NCBI GenBank assembly: GCA_020161065.1
Contig: JAIUPH010000020.1
Location: forward strand, 1-64,000
Source: Pseudomonadota bacterium
GTDB lineage: Bacteria > Pseudomonadota > Gammaproteobacteria > Burkholderiales > Burkholderiaceae_C
Reading direction: 5' to 3'
DNA: 64,000 nucleotides
The translations under genes and the position numbers were made by a program. A model generated the notes under the pieces. The model saw nothing but the letters and a program-made list of their open reading frames with translations. It was not told the origin of the DNA and searched no databases. Positions 17,078-26,093 of this stretch are shown one piece after another. The number at the start of each line of letters is the position of its first letter. The first letter of the stretch is position 1.

Positions 17078-17853
17078 CGCCCCAGCTGCGCCCACGGGAA
17101 CAGCCGCCGGTTGAGCGCCTTGAACAGCAGGTCGCTCGCCAGCCCGATCAGGCCGATGACGATGATGCCGAAGATGATCTGGTCGGTGGCCAGCAGCGCC
17201 TGGCTGTCGGTGATCATGTGGCCGATGCCGCTGGAAGCGCCGATCAGCTCGGCGACGATCACGTAGGTCCAGGCCCAGCCCAGCACCATGCGCAGCGTCT
17301 CGGCAATCTCCGGCGCGGCGCCGGGCAGCAGCACGCGGCGGATCAGCCCGCGGTCGCTGACGCCCAGCGTGTAGGCCGCCTCGACCAGGTCGCGCCGCGT
17401 GTTGCCCACCGTCACCGCGATCATCAACACCAGCTGGAAGAAGCTGCCGATGAAGATGACGGCGAGCTTCTGCGCCTCGCCGATGCCGGCCCACAGGATG
17501 AGCAGCGGGATGAAGGCCGACGCCGGCAAGTAGCGCGCGAAGCTGACGAAGGGCTCGAAGAAGGCCTCCACCGGCTTGTAGGCGCCCATCAGCACGCCCA
17601 GCGGCAAGGCCAGCGCGGCGGCGATGGCAAAGCCGCCGAGCACGCGCCACACGGTCATGCCGATGTCGTGCGCGAAGCCCATCTCGGCCAGCAGCGTCCA
17701 GCCGCTGCGCAGCATGGTCAGCGGGTCGGCCAGGAAGGTCTTCTGCACGAAGCCGCCCAGCGTGGCCACGGCCCACACGGCGACGAAGAGCACGAAGAAC
17801 GACACGCCGAGCGCGATGCGCGCGCCCGGCGCCACGGGCTGCAGCGGCCTCAC
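17074..17853 (-). CDS. ABC transporter permease, nitrate/sulfonate/taurine type
   Basis: A 259-residue integral membrane protein of the SsuC/TauC family. It has about six TM helices and the conserved cytoplasmic EAA-like loop (LVEAAYTLGVSDRGLIRRVLLPGAAPEI, about residues 165-192). The start is a GTG at 17853, 7 bp after the binding-protein stop. It forms the channel of the importer with the ATPase at 15322-16104. The stop overlaps the start of the AraC-GyrI gene. Confidence 0.9.
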   Translation of the reverse strand: MRPLQPVAPGARIALGVSFFVLFVAVWAVATLGGFVQKTFLADPLTMLRSGWTLLAEMGFAHDIGMTVWRVLGGFAIAAALALPLGVLMGAYKPVEAFFEPFVSFARYLPASAFIPLLILWAGIGEAQKLAVIFIGSFFQLVLMIAVTVGNTRRDLVEAAYTLGVSDRGLIRRVLLPGAAPEIAETLRMVLGWAWTYVIVAELIGASSGIGHMITDSQALLATDQIIFGIIVIGLIGLASDLLFKALNRRLFPWAQLGR

Positions 17854-17860
17854 GGGCGGC

Positions 17861-18805
17861 TTACTTGACGAAGCGCGTGTCGGCCAGCTTGGACAGGTCG
17901 GGCACCTGCTTGATGATGCCGGACTCCAGCAGCAGGTCGGCCGCTTCCTTGCTGAACGCCGCGTGCTCGCCGGCGAAGAACTTCTGGTTGGCCTCGCGGT
18001 CCTGCCAGCGCAGGTACTTCTGGCTGGCCTCGAAGGCTTCGGCGCTTTGCTTGACGTCGGCGCCCATGATCTCGAAGCTCTTCTTCGGCTCGGCCTTGAT
18101 CATCGCCAGCGCGTCGAAGTAGCCGTCGGCCAGCGCCTTGGCGGCCTTGGGGTTGTCGGCCAGGAACTTGGGCGTGCAGCCCACGGTGTCCATCACCATC
18201 GGGTAGTCGAGCGTCGTCGCGATGATCTTGCCGGCCTCGGGCTTGGCGCGCACGGCGCCGAGGTAGGGCTCGTAGGTCATCGCCGCGTCGATGCCGTCGG
18301 TGCCGGCGATCATCGCGTTGGCGGCGGCCTGCGGCTCCAAGTTGACCACCTTCACGTCCTTCACCGACAGGCCGTTCTTCTTGAGCATCCAGGCCAGCGT
18401 GAAGTAAGGCGCCGTGCCGGGCGCGCTGGCGGCCACGGTCTTGCCCTTCAGGTCGGCGATCTTGGTGATCGTGGGCTTGACGACCATGCCGTCGGCGCCG
18501 TAGCTCTTGTCGAGCTGGAAGATCTGCGTCGTCGCCACGCCGTTGGCGTTCCAGACCACCCAGGTCTCGACCGTCGTCGCGGCGCACTGGATGTCGCCGC
18601 TGGCGATCGCCAGGTGGCGGTCTTTCTGCGGGATCTTCTTGAGGCTGACGTCGAGCCCGTGCTTCTTGAACAGGCCCGCTTCCTTGGCCAGCGTCAGCGG
18701 CGCGAAGCCGGTCCAGCCGCTGATGCCGATGGCGACCTTGACGTCCTGCGCCTGGGCCACACCCATCGTCCAAAGGATGACAATACTTGTTAAAAATGAT
18801 TTCAT
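17861..18805 (-). CDS. ABC transporter substrate-binding protein, NitT/TauT type
   Basis: A 314-residue periplasmic binding protein with a signal peptide cleaved near AQAQ (about residue 20). The mature N-terminus (VKVAIGISGWTGFAPLTLAKEAGLF) is typical of SsuA/TauA/ThiY proteins. This is the first gene of the operon binding protein-permease-AraC/GyrI-ATPase. A GCAGGAC ribosome site precedes the ATG at 18805. Only 35 bp separate it from the divergent DUF4399 gene, so promoters must overlap coding sequence. Ligand unknown; aliphatic sulfonates, taurine or pyrimidine-type compounds are handled by relatives. Confidence 0.9.
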   Translation of the reverse strand: MKSFLTSIVILWTMGVAQAQDVKVAIGISGWTGFAPLTLAKEAGLFKKHGLDVSLKKIPQKDRHLAIASGDIQCAATTVETWVVWNANGVATTQIFQLDKSYGADGMVVKPTITKIADLKGKTVAASAPGTAPYFTLAWMLKKNGLSVKDVKVVNLEPQAAANAMIAGTDGIDAAMTYEPYLGAVRAKPEAGKIIATTLDYPMVMDTVGCTPKFLADNPKAAKALADGYFDALAMIKAEPKKSFEIMGADVKQSAEAFEASQKYLRWQDREANQKFFAGEHAAFSKEAADLLLESGIIKQVPDLSKLADTRFVK

Positions 18806-18840
18806 GGTGTTTGTCCTGCGATTTTGTGAGGGGGAATTCA

Positions 18841-19860
18841 ATGCTTCGGACTCATCGTGAAAGGCCGTCGTGCCCGGGCCCGGCACCCGCACCGGCAACC
18901 ACCGCGGTACCCACATCGGCACCGGCACGCGGCGCGCCATTGTCGCGTGCCCGCGGCTTGGCCCTGGCCGCGCTGGCGTCATGGGCGGCGCTGGCCTCGC
19001 TGGTCGCGACGCCGGCACTGGCGGCGCCGCTGCCGGTCGGCGAGCTGGAACTGCGCTGCTGGCTCAGCCACACGCGCGAACGCACCAAGCCCAACCTGCG
19101 CGAAACCACCACGGTCGACTTCTCCACGCTGCGCGACGGCATGGCCGTGCGCTCGCCGGTGGCGGTGGATTTCGCGGTGCGCGGCATGGGCGTGGCGCCG
19201 GCCGGCGTCAACATCGAAGGCACCGGGCACCACCACCTGCTGGTCGACCGCAGCCTGCCCTACGGCGTGGGCGAGAAGCTGCCGTTCGACGACTCGCACC
19301 GCCACTTCGGCAAGGGCCAGACCGGCAGCGTGCTCGACCTGCCGCCCGGCCGCCACACGCTGCGGCTGCTGTTCGCCGACCACGACCACCGGCCGTACTA
19401 CGTGTACAGCCGCGAGATCCAGATCAACGTGCGCGGCGCGCGCAGCAACACCGGCAAGCCGCAGATCGACCCGGCGCGCTTCGCCGAGACCTGCGCCGCC
19501 TGGCATGCCGACGAGCTGTCCACGCCGCCGCCGCCCGACGAGCCGCTGCGCATCCACAACGTGCGCGCCAACGAGCCGCTGGTCAGCCCCTTCAACCTGC
19601 GCCTGGGCGTCAACGGCATGGGCATCTGCGCCAGCGGCGGCAAGGCCGAGAACACCGGCCACTTCCTGCTGGAGTTGCTGGACGCGCGCAGCCGCCAGCC
19701 GCTGCAGGTGTTTCGCCTGACCAACGGCGCGACGCAGGTCAACGTGTTCGCCGCCAACGGCGACTACGTGGCCCGGCTGCGCCTGCTGGGCGCCGACGGC
19801 AACAACCTGCTGCCGCCGCACGAGCTGCCGCTGCGCGTGGCGCGGCAGGAAGCGTTGTAG
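18841..19860 (+). CDS. DUF4399 domain-containing exported protein
   Basis: A 339-residue protein. A Pro/Ala/Thr-rich leader of ~35 residues precedes a good signal sequence (LALAALASWAALASLVATPALA, about residues 38-60). The mature part contains the DUF4399 hallmark GTGHHHLLVDRSLPYG and LPFDDSHRHFGKGQTG. A second C-terminal segment (about 215-335) resembles another copy of a similar beta-fold. The start at 18841 has a GAGGGGG ribosome site. A TTG near 18940, just before the hydrophobic core, would give a normal-length signal peptide. Function of the family is unknown. It diverges from the ABC operon. Confidence 0.75.
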   Translation: MLRTHRERPSCPGPAPAPATTAVPTSAPARGAPLSRARGLALAALASWAALASLVATPALAAPLPVGELELRCWLSHTRERTKPNLRETTTVDFSTLRDGMAVRSPVAVDFAVRGMGVAPAGVNIEGTGHHHLLVDRSLPYGVGEKLPFDDSHRHFGKGQTGSVLDLPPGRHTLRLLFADHDHRPYYVYSREIQINVRGARSNTGKPQIDPARFAETCAAWHADELSTPPPPDEPLRIHNVRANEPLVSPFNLRLGVNGMGICASGGKAENTGHFLLELLDARSRQPLQVFRLTNGATQVNVFAANGDYVARLRLLGADGNNLLPPHELPLRVARQEAL

Positions 19861-19892
19861 GCGCTGCCGTTGCCGTAGCCGCTGCAGGCGCC

Positions 19893-21437
19893 TCAGGCCG
19901 GCACCCACAGCGGCGGCATCGCCGGCAGGCCGCGGAAGATGGCGCTCAGCGCGCCCTGGCCGATGTGCTGGGCCGCGGCCTCGATGTCGGTGGCCAGCGA
20001 GCGGTCTTGCATCATCGCCGGGCTGAAGGCGCGCAGCAGCGCGTGCGCCTGTTCCAGTGCCGGCGAGCTTTGCAGCGGGCGCAGGAACTCCACGCCCTGC
20101 GCCGCGGCCAGCCATTCGATGGCCAGCACGCGCGCCACGTTGGCGATCATCGGCTGCAGCCGGCGCGCCGCGAAGGTGGCCATGCTGACGTGGTCTTCCT
20201 GGTTGGCGCTGGTGGGCAGGCTGTCGACGCTGGCCGGGTGCGCCAGCGACTTGTTCTCGCTGGCCAGCGCGGCCGCCGTCACGTGCAGGATCATGAAGCC
20301 GCTGTTGAGCCCGGCGTTGGGCGTCAGGAACGGCGGCAGACGTGAAACGTTGGCGTCGATGAGCATCGCGACGCGGCGCTCGGCGATCGCGCCGACCTCG
20401 GCGATCGCGTTGGCCATCGCGTCGGCGGCCAGCGCCACCGGCTCGGCGTGGAAGTTGCCGCCGCTGATCATGGCGTTGTCTTCGCCAAAAACGAGCGGGT
20501 TGTCGGTCACGGCATTGGCTTCGCGCAGCAGCACCAGCGCGGCGTGGCGAAGCTGGTCCAGGCAGGCGCCCACCACCTGCGGCTGGCAGCGCAGGCAGTA
20601 GGGGTCCTGCACGCGGTCGTCGCCTTCTTCGTGGCTGGCGCGGATCGCGCTGCCCTGCAGCAGCGCGCGGTAGTAGACCGCGACGTCGATCTGCCCCGGC
20701 TGGCCGCGCAACGCGTGGATGCGCGGGTCGAAGGGCCCGTCGCTGCCGCGCGCGGCGTCGACCGTCAGCGCGCCGATCACCAGCGCGCTTTCCAGCACCG
20801 GCTCGAAGCCGAACAGCGCATGCAGCGCCAGCGCGGTGCTGGTCTGCGTGCCGTTGATCAGCGCCAGCCCTTCCTTGGCCTGCAATTGCAGCGGCGCAAT
20901 GCCGTGCGCGCGCAGCGCCTCGGCGGCGGGGACGCGCCGGCCGTCATCGCCGACGAAGGCGCCCTCGCCCATCAGCGCCAGCGTCATGTGCGACAGCGGC
21001 GCCAGGTCGCCCGAGGCGCCCACCGAGCCCTGGCTGGGCACCCAAGGCACGAGGCCGGCGTTGTGCACGGCCAGCAGGCTGTCGATCACCGCCGGCCGCA
21101 CGCCACTGAAGCCGCGCGCCAGGCTGGCGGCCTTCAGCGCCAGCATCAGCCGCAGCACCGGCGCGGCCAGCGGCTCGCCGACGCCCACGCTGTGGCTGCG
21201 GATCAGGTTCCACTGCAGTTGCGCCAGGTCGGCGGCGCCGATGCGCGTGCTGGCCAGCTTGCCGAAGCCGGTGTTGACGCCGTAGACCGGCGCGTCGCCG
21301 GCGGCCGCCGCCTGCACGACGGCAGCGCTGGCCTGGATCGCCGGCAGCGCCTGCGGATCGAGTTGCAGCGGCTGGCCGGCGCCGGCGTGGATGGCCTGCA
21401 GTTCGTCCAGCGTCAGGCGCCCGGGGCGGATCAGCAT
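19893..21437 (-). CDS. hutH: histidine ammonia-lyase
   Basis: A 514-residue enzyme that deaminates histidine to urocanate, the first step of histidine breakdown. The self-forming MIO cofactor triad Ala141-Ser142-Gly143 is in [14 protein letters not shown], and the catalytic Tyr52 segment [13 protein letters not shown] is intact. Length matches the family. The start ATG at 21437 overlaps the end of hutU by 7 bp, so the two are coupled in a hutU-hutH operon driven from the promoter at 23162-23190. Confidence 0.96.
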   Translation of the reverse strand: MLIRPGRLTLDELQAIHAGAGQPLQLDPQALPAIQASAAVVQAAAAGDAPVYGVNTGFGKLASTRIGAADLAQLQWNLIRSHSVGVGEPLAAPVLRLMLALKAASLARGFSGVRPAVIDSLLAVHNAGLVPWVPSQGSVGASGDLAPLSHMTLALMGEGAFVGDDGRRVPAAEALRAHGIAPLQLQAKEGLALINGTQTSTALALHALFGFEPVLESALVIGALTVDAARGSDGPFDPRIHALRGQPGQIDVAVYYRALLQGSAIRASHEEGDDRVQDPYCLRCQPQVVGACLDQLRHAALVLLREANAVTDNPLVFGEDNAMISGGNFHAEPVALAADAMANAIAEVGAIAERRVAMLIDANVSRLPPFLTPNAGLNSGFMILHVTAAALASENKSLAHPASVDSLPTSANQEDHVSMATFAARRLQPMIANVARVLAIEWLAAAQGVEFLRPLQSSPALEQAHALLRAFSPAMMQDRSLATDIEAAAQHIGQGALSAIFRGLPAMPPLWVPA

Positions 21438-23125
21438 CCGGACACCATCGGCAGCTTCAGGCCCTGCTCGCGCGCGCAGGCAATCGCCTCGTCGTAGCCG
21501 GCGTCGGCATGGCGCATCACGCCGGTGCCGGGGTCGTTCCATAACACCCGTTCGATGCGGCGTGCGGCGGCGTCCGTGCCGTCGCAGACGATCACCACGC
21601 CGCTGTGCTGGCTGTAGCCCATGCCGACGCCGCCGCCGTGGTGCAGGCTGACCCAGGTGGCGCCGCCGGCGGTGTTGAGCAGCGCGTTGAGCAGCGGCCA
21701 GTCGCTCACCGCGTCGCTGCCGTCGCGCATCGCCTCGGTCTCGCGGTTGGGGCTGGCGACGCTGCCGCTGTCCAGATGGTCGCGGCCGATGACGATCGGC
21801 GCCTTCAGCTCGCCCGACTTCACCATCTCGTTGAACGCCAGCCCGGCGCGGTGGCGCTCGCCGAGGCCGATCCAGCAGATGCGCGCCGGCAGGCCCTGGA
21901 AGGCGATGCGCTCGCCGGCCATGTCCAGCCAGCGGTGCAGGTGCTTGTCGTCGGGGAACAGCTCTTTCAGCTTGGCGTCGGTCTTGCGGATGTCCTCGGG
22001 GTCGCCCGACAGCGCCACCCAGCGGAACGGCCCCTTGCCGCGGCAGAACAGCGGGCGGATGTAGGCCGGCACGAAGCCGGGGAAGTCGAAGGCGTTCTTG
22101 ACGCCGGCGTCCAGCGCCACCTGGCGGATGTTGTTGCCGTAGTCCACCGTCGCAATGCCTTGCGCCTGGAAGTCCAGCATCGCCTGCACGTGCAGCGCGC
22201 AGCTTTGCGCCGCGGCGGCGCGCAGCGCGGCGTGCTGGCTGGCGTCGGCCTGCGCGGCGCGCCAGCGCTCCACCGTCCAGCCGGCCGGCAGGTAGCCGTT
22301 GACGAGGTCGTGCGCGCTGGTCTGGTCGGTCACCAGGTCGGGCTTGGCGCCGCGCTTGACCAGCTCGGGCAGGATCTCGGCGGCGTTGCCGAGCAAGCCG
22401 ATCGACACCGCCTTGCCTTCGGCGCAGTAGCGGCCGATGCGCGCCAGCGCGTCGTCGAGGTCGGCCGCCTGCTCGTCGAGGTAGCGGCTGCGCAGGCGGA
22501 AGTCGATGCGGCTTTGCTGGCACTCGATGTTCAGCGAGCAAAAGCCCGCGAAGCTGGCCGCCAGCGGCTGCGCGCCGCCCATGCCGCCGAGGCCGGCGGT
22601 GAGGATCCAGCGGCCGCGCGCCTCGCCGCCGAAGTGCTGGTGCGCGGCTTCGGCAAAGGTCTCGTAGGTGCCTTGCACGATGCCCTGGCTGCCGATGTAG
22701 ATCCAGCTGCCGGCCGTCATCTGGCCGTACATCATCAGGCCCTTGCGGTCGAGCTCGTCGAAGTGCTCCCAGGTCGCCCACTTGGGCACCAGGTTGGAGT
22801 TGGCCAGCAGCACGCGCGGCGCGTCTTCGTGGGTGCGGAACACGCCCACCGGCTTGCCGCTTTGCACCAGCAGCGTCTCGTCGGGGCGCAGCGCCTTCAG
22901 GCTGGCGACGATGGCCTCGAAGCAGTCCCAGTTGCGCGCGGCGCGGCCGATGCCGCCGTAGACCACCAGCGCGTCGGGGTTCTCGGCCACCTCGGGGTCG
23001 AGGTTGTTCTGCAGCATGCGGTAGGCGGCCTCGATCAGCCAGTTGGCGCAGGCGATGTCGGCGCCGCGCGGCGCGCGCACCGGCCTGGGCTGGGCCAGCG
23101 AATGCAGGGCGGAGAGGTCGGTCAT
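21431..23125 (-). CDS. hutU: urocanate hydratase
   Basis: A 564-residue cytosolic enzyme that adds water to urocanate, giving 4-imidazolone-5-propionate, using tightly bound NAD+. The segments [29 protein letters not shown] and [20 protein letters not shown] are characteristic of HutU. Length is typical. First gene of the hutU-hutH operon, divergent from hutC with 53-80 bp between the starts depending on the hutC start. Confidence 0.96.
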   Translation of the reverse strand: MTDLSALHSLAQPRPVRAPRGADIACANWLIEAAYRMLQNNLDPEVAENPDALVVYGGIGRAARNWDCFEAIVASLKALRPDETLLVQSGKPVGVFRTHEDAPRVLLANSNLVPKWATWEHFDELDRKGLMMYGQMTAGSWIYIGSQGIVQGTYETFAEAAHQHFGGEARGRWILTAGLGGMGGAQPLAASFAGFCSLNIECQQSRIDFRLRSRYLDEQAADLDDALARIGRYCAEGKAVSIGLLGNAAEILPELVKRGAKPDLVTDQTSAHDLVNGYLPAGWTVERWRAAQADASQHAALRAAAAQSCALHVQAMLDFQAQGIATVDYGNNIRQVALDAGVKNAFDFPGFVPAYIRPLFCRGKGPFRWVALSGDPEDIRKTDAKLKELFPDDKHLHRWLDMAGERIAFQGLPARICWIGLGERHRAGLAFNEMVKSGELKAPIVIGRDHLDSGSVASPNRETEAMRDGSDAVSDWPLLNALLNTAGGATWVSLHHGGGVGMGYSQHSGVVIVCDGTDAAARRIERVLWNDPGTGVMRHADAGYDEAIACAREQGLKLPMVSGC

Positions 23126-23161
23126 GGTGGAAACCCCAGGTTGAGCGGCGAATAGCGGCGC

Positions 23162-23190
23162 ATCGTACTTGTCTAGACATGTCGATGCAA
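23162..23190 (-). promoter_or_regulatory. hutUH promoter with HutC-type operator in the spacer
   Basis: Read on the minus strand, TTGCAT (23190-23185) and TACGAT (23167-23162) are spaced by exactly 17 bp and fit -35 and -10 boxes for hutU. The spacer contains the perfect palindrome TGTCTAGACA at 23170-23179. This resembles known HutC sites in proteobacteria, so HutC bound here would block RNA polymerase until urocanate accumulates. The hexamers and palindrome are seen; the binding is inferred. Confidence 0.65.
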
Positions 23191-23205
23191 GTAGGATCGC
23201 TGCTC

Positions 23206-23907
23206 ATGGTCCTGGCCCCCTACGCCCGCATCAAGCAGCACCTGAAGGACGGCCTGGCCGCCGGCACCTGGGCGCCCGGCGCGCTGATGCCGTCGGAGGC
23301 CGAGCTGGTGGCGCAGTTCGGCGTCAGCCGCATGACGGTCAACCGCGCGCTCAAGGAGCTGCAGGCCGAAGGCCTGGTCGAGCGCAGCCAGGGCCTGGGC
23401 ACCTTCGCGGCGCGGCTGCACCTCGTCAGCAGCACGCTGACGCTGCGCGACCTGCACGAGGAGATCGAGTCGCGCGGCCACGCGCACCGCGCCGTGGTGC
23501 AGGTGCAGCGCGCCGAAAAGGCGGCGCCGGCGCTGGCCGCGCAGCTCGGGCTGCGCAGCGGCGCGCGCGTCTTCCACACGCTGATCGTCCACCACGAGAA
23601 CGGCGTGCCGCTGCAGTGCGAGGACCGCTACGTCAACCCGGCCTGCAGCCCCGGCTATCTGGACGCCGACTTCACCCGCACCACGCCCACGCAGGTGCTG
23701 TTCGAGACCACGGCGCTGTGGCGCGCCCAGTACACCGTGCAGGCCAGCGCGCCGACGGCGCAGGAAGCGCGGCTGCTCGGCATCGCCGCGCGCGAGCCCT
23801 GCCTGGTGCTGACGCGCCGCACCTTCAGCCGCGACGCGGTGATCACCCTGGCGCGTCTGGTCCACCCCGGCGCGCGCTATCAACTGCAAGGAGACTTCCA
23901 GCCATGA
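23206..23907 (+). CDS. hutC: histidine utilisation repressor, GntR/HutC family
   Basis: A ~233-residue repressor. It has a GntR winged helix at the N-terminus ([34 protein letters not shown]) and a UTRA ligand-binding domain from about residue 85 ([22 protein letters not shown]), which senses urocanate in known HutC proteins. ATG codons at 23179 and 23185 are also in frame. I prefer 23206 because the palindromic operator at 23170-23179 overlaps the first ATG and homologs usually begin just before APYARIKQ. The stop overlaps the next start as ATGA. First gene of hutC-oxygenase-hutD-hutG-hutF. Confidence 0.92.
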   Translation: MVLAPYARIKQHLKDGLAAGTWAPGALMPSEAELVAQFGVSRMTVNRALKELQAEGLVERSQGLGTFAARLHLVSSTLTLRDLHEEIESRGHAHRAVVQVQRAEKAAPALAAQLGLRSGARVFHTLIVHHENGVPLQCEDRYVNPACSPGYLDADFTRTTPTQVLFETTALWRAQYTVQASAPTAQEARLLGIAAREPCLVLTRRTFSRDAVITLARLVHPGARYQLQGDFQP

Positions 23908-24743
23908 ACCACGCACCAGCGCAGGAGCGGGCGCGCCGCATCGTCACGCCCGAGCAGGTCGAGGCCTTCCAGCGCGACGGCGTGGTCTGCCTGCGCGGCC
24001 TGCTGACGCCCGACGAAGTGCAGCGCCTGGCGCGCGGCATCGACGCCAACCTGGCCGCCCCCAGCCCGCGCGCGCTGGTCGCCAGCCGCCCCGAAGACCC
24101 GGGCTTCTTCATCGAGGACTTCTGCAACTGGCAGGACAACGCCGACTACCGCGCCACCGCGGTCGACACCGCGCTGCCGCTGGCCGCCGCGCGGCTGATG
24201 CAAAGCCGCACCGCGCGGCTGTACCACGACCACATGCTGACCAAGGAGCCCGGCACGCGCACGCCCACGCCCTGGCACCAGGACCAGCCCTACTACAACG
24301 TCGACGGGCTGCAGAACATCAGCTTCTGGATCCCGGTGGACCCGGTGTCGCGCGCCGCCACGCTGGAGTTCGTGGCCGGCTCGCACCGCGGGCCCTGGCT
24401 GATGCCGCGCAGCTTCATGAGCAGCCAGGCCAAGTGGTTCCCCGAAGGCAGCCTGGCCGACCTGCCCGACATCGAAGCCGACCGCGGCGCCTTTCCCATC
24501 CTCGGCTGGGCGCTGGAGCCCGGCGACATGGTGGCCTTCCACATGCTCACGCTGCACGCCTCGGGCGGCGCCGACCGCCGCCGCCGCGTGTTCTCGCTGC
24601 GCTACCTGGGCGACGACGCCACGCACGCGCCGCGGCGCTGGAAGACCTCGCCCGATTTCCCCGGCCTGGCCGAGCAGTTGGCGGCCGGCGCGCCGATGGA
24701 CCACCCGCTGTTCCCGCTGGTGGTCGACGATGAAGCGCGTTGA
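23904..24743 (+). CDS. phytanoyl-CoA dioxygenase (PhyH) family oxygenase in the hut operon
   Basis: A 279-residue protein of the Fe(II)/2-oxoglutarate-dependent PhyH family. The iron ligands are present as His125-x-Asp127 (TPWHQDQPYY) and His218 (MLTLHASGG), with an Arg cluster at 225-228 positioned to bind 2-oxoglutarate. Such enzymes hydroxylate small molecules; EctD and PhyH are relatives. An AAGGAG site precedes the ATG, which overlaps the hutC stop, and its 3' end overlaps hutD by 14 bp, so it is a true operon member. It is not part of the classical histidine pathway. The substrate is unknown; an imidazole or modified histidine is a guess from context. Confidence 0.85.
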   Translation: MNHAPAQERARRIVTPEQVEAFQRDGVVCLRGLLTPDEVQRLARGIDANLAAPSPRALVASRPEDPGFFIEDFCNWQDNADYRATAVDTALPLAAARLMQSRTARLYHDHMLTKEPGTRTPTPWHQDQPYYNVDGLQNISFWIPVDPVSRAATLEFVAGSHRGPWLMPRSFMSSQAKWFPEGSLADLPDIEADRGAFPILGWALEPGDMVAFHMLTLHASGGADRRRRVFSLRYLGDDATHAPRRWKTSPDFPGLAEQLAAGAPMDHPLFPLVVDDEAR

Positions 24744-25275
24744 ACTGCAGCGCTGCGCGCCGCAGCCCTGGCGCAACGGCGGCGGGCTGACGCGCGAACT
24801 GCTGGCCTGGCCGGCGGCGGCCGATTGGCAGTTGCGCGTCAGCGTCGCGCACATCGAACGCAGCGGGCCGTTCTCGGCCTTCCCCGGCGTGCAGCGCTGC
24901 TTCGCGGTGCTGCAAGGCGCCGGCGTGCGGCTGCAGTTGCCGGCCGGCGAGTGCGTGCTGACGCCGGCCAGCGACGCGGTCGCCTTCGACGGCGCCGCGG
25001 CGCCCGGCTGCGAGCTGATCGACGGCGCCACCGAAGACCTCAACCTGATGGCCACCCACGCCGCCGGCCACCCGCGCTTGCTGCGCGCCAGCGCCGGGAG
25101 CAGTATCGCGGGCGCGGCGCGCTGGCGGGGGCTGTTCGCCACCGAGCCGGCCGAGCTGACGGTGAGCCAGCAGGCGCAGGCGGTGGCGCCCGGCACGCTG
25201 GTCTGGCAGGCCGACCCCGCCGAGCCCTGGCATCTGGCCGCCGGCGCCGGCTGGTGGCTGAGCCTGCACGCATGA
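24730..25275 (+). CDS. hutD: HutD/Ves family protein
   Basis: A 181-residue bicupin of the HutD family. The N-terminus (QPWRNGGGLTRELL) and the segments WQLRVSVAHIERSGPFSAFPGVQR and DLNLMATHA are family hallmarks. HutD is found in hut operons of many proteobacteria; in Pseudomonas it has been proposed to bind formylglutamate and limit hut activity. It overlaps the oxygenase gene by 14 bp, and its stop forms ATGA with an upstream in-frame start of hutG. Confidence 0.93.
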   Translation: MKRVELQRCAPQPWRNGGGLTRELLAWPAAADWQLRVSVAHIERSGPFSAFPGVQRCFAVLQGAGVRLQLPAGECVLTPASDAVAFDGAAAPGCELIDGATEDLNLMATHAAGHPRLLRASAGSSIAGAARWRGLFATEPAELTVSQQAQAVAPGTLVWQADPAEPWHLAAGAGWWLSLHA

Positions 25276-25289
25276 AGGATCGTTTCGCC

Positions 25290-26093
25290 ATGGACACCGA
25301 GGTCTTCCGTCTGACGCCGGGCACGCGGCCGCTGCTGGTCAGCCTGCCGCACGTCGGCACGCTGATCCCCGATGGGCTGCGCCCGCGGCTGGTGGAACGC
25401 GCGCTGGCGGTGGAAGACACCGACTGGTTCCTCGACCGCCTCTACGCCTTCTGCGCCGAGCTCGGCGCCAGCCTGCTGGTGCCGCGACACAGCCGCTTCG
25501 TCGTCGACCTCAATCGGCCGAGCGACAACCAGCCGATGTACCCCGGCGCCAACAACACCGAGCTGTGCCCGACGCGCTTCTTCACCGGCGACCCCATCTA
25601 CCGCGACGGCCAGGCCCCCGCCGATGCCGAGGTGCGCGAACGCGTGGCGCGCTACTGGCAGCCCTACCACGACGCGCTGGCCGCCGAGCTGGCGCGCCTG
25701 AAGGCGGCGCACGGCCACGTGGTGCTGTTCGATGGCCACAGCATCAAGAGCGAGCTGCCCTGGCTGTTCGAAGGCACGCTGCCCAACCTCAACCTCGGCA
25801 CCGCCAGCGGCGCCAGTTGCGCGCCGGGGTTGGCGGCGCGCGTGGCCGCGGTGTTCGCGGCGCAGGCCGACTACAGCCACGTGGTCGACGGCCGCTTCAA
25901 GGGCGGCACCATCACGCGCCACTACGGCCGGCCGGCCGACGGCGTGCACGCGCTGCAGCTCGAAATGGCTTGGCGCACCTACATGGACGAGACGCCGCCC
26001 GCGCGCTGGCACGACCAGCGCGCGGCCGCCGTCACGCCGCTGCTGCGGCGCATGGTGCAGACCCTGCTCGACTGGAAGCCTGCCGATGGCTGA
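25290..26093 (+). CDS. hutG: N-formylglutamate deformylase
   Basis: A 267-residue amidohydrolase that releases formate from N-formylglutamate to give glutamate, the last step of the five-step route. Segments PLLVSLPHVGTLIP, FVVDLNRPSD, LFDGHSIKSELPWLF and GGTITRHYGRP mark the HutG/FGase family and supply likely metal-binding His and Asp residues. I chose the ATG at 25290 because AAGGAT at 25275-25280 is well spaced. An upstream ATG at 25272 overlapping the hutD stop would add six residues. The 3' end overlaps hutF by 8 bp. Confidence 0.94.
   Translation: MDTEVFRLTPGTRPLLVSLPHVGTLIPDGLRPRLVERALAVEDTDWFLDRLYAFCAELGASLLVPRHSRFVVDLNRPSDNQPMYPGANNTELCPTRFFTGDPIYRDGQAPADAEVRERVARYWQPYHDALAAELARLKAAHGHVVLFDGHSIKSELPWLFEGTLPNLNLGTASGASCAPGLAARVAAVFAAQADYSHVVDGRFKGGTITRHYGRPADGVHALQLEMAWRTYMDETPPARWHDQRAAAVTPLLRRMVQTLLDWKPADG

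Noticed and set aside
19893-23207. Single 1100-codon frame spanning hutH and hutU
   Set aside because: The hutH frame merely stays open through hutU; HutU itself is in another frame and HutH begins at 21437.
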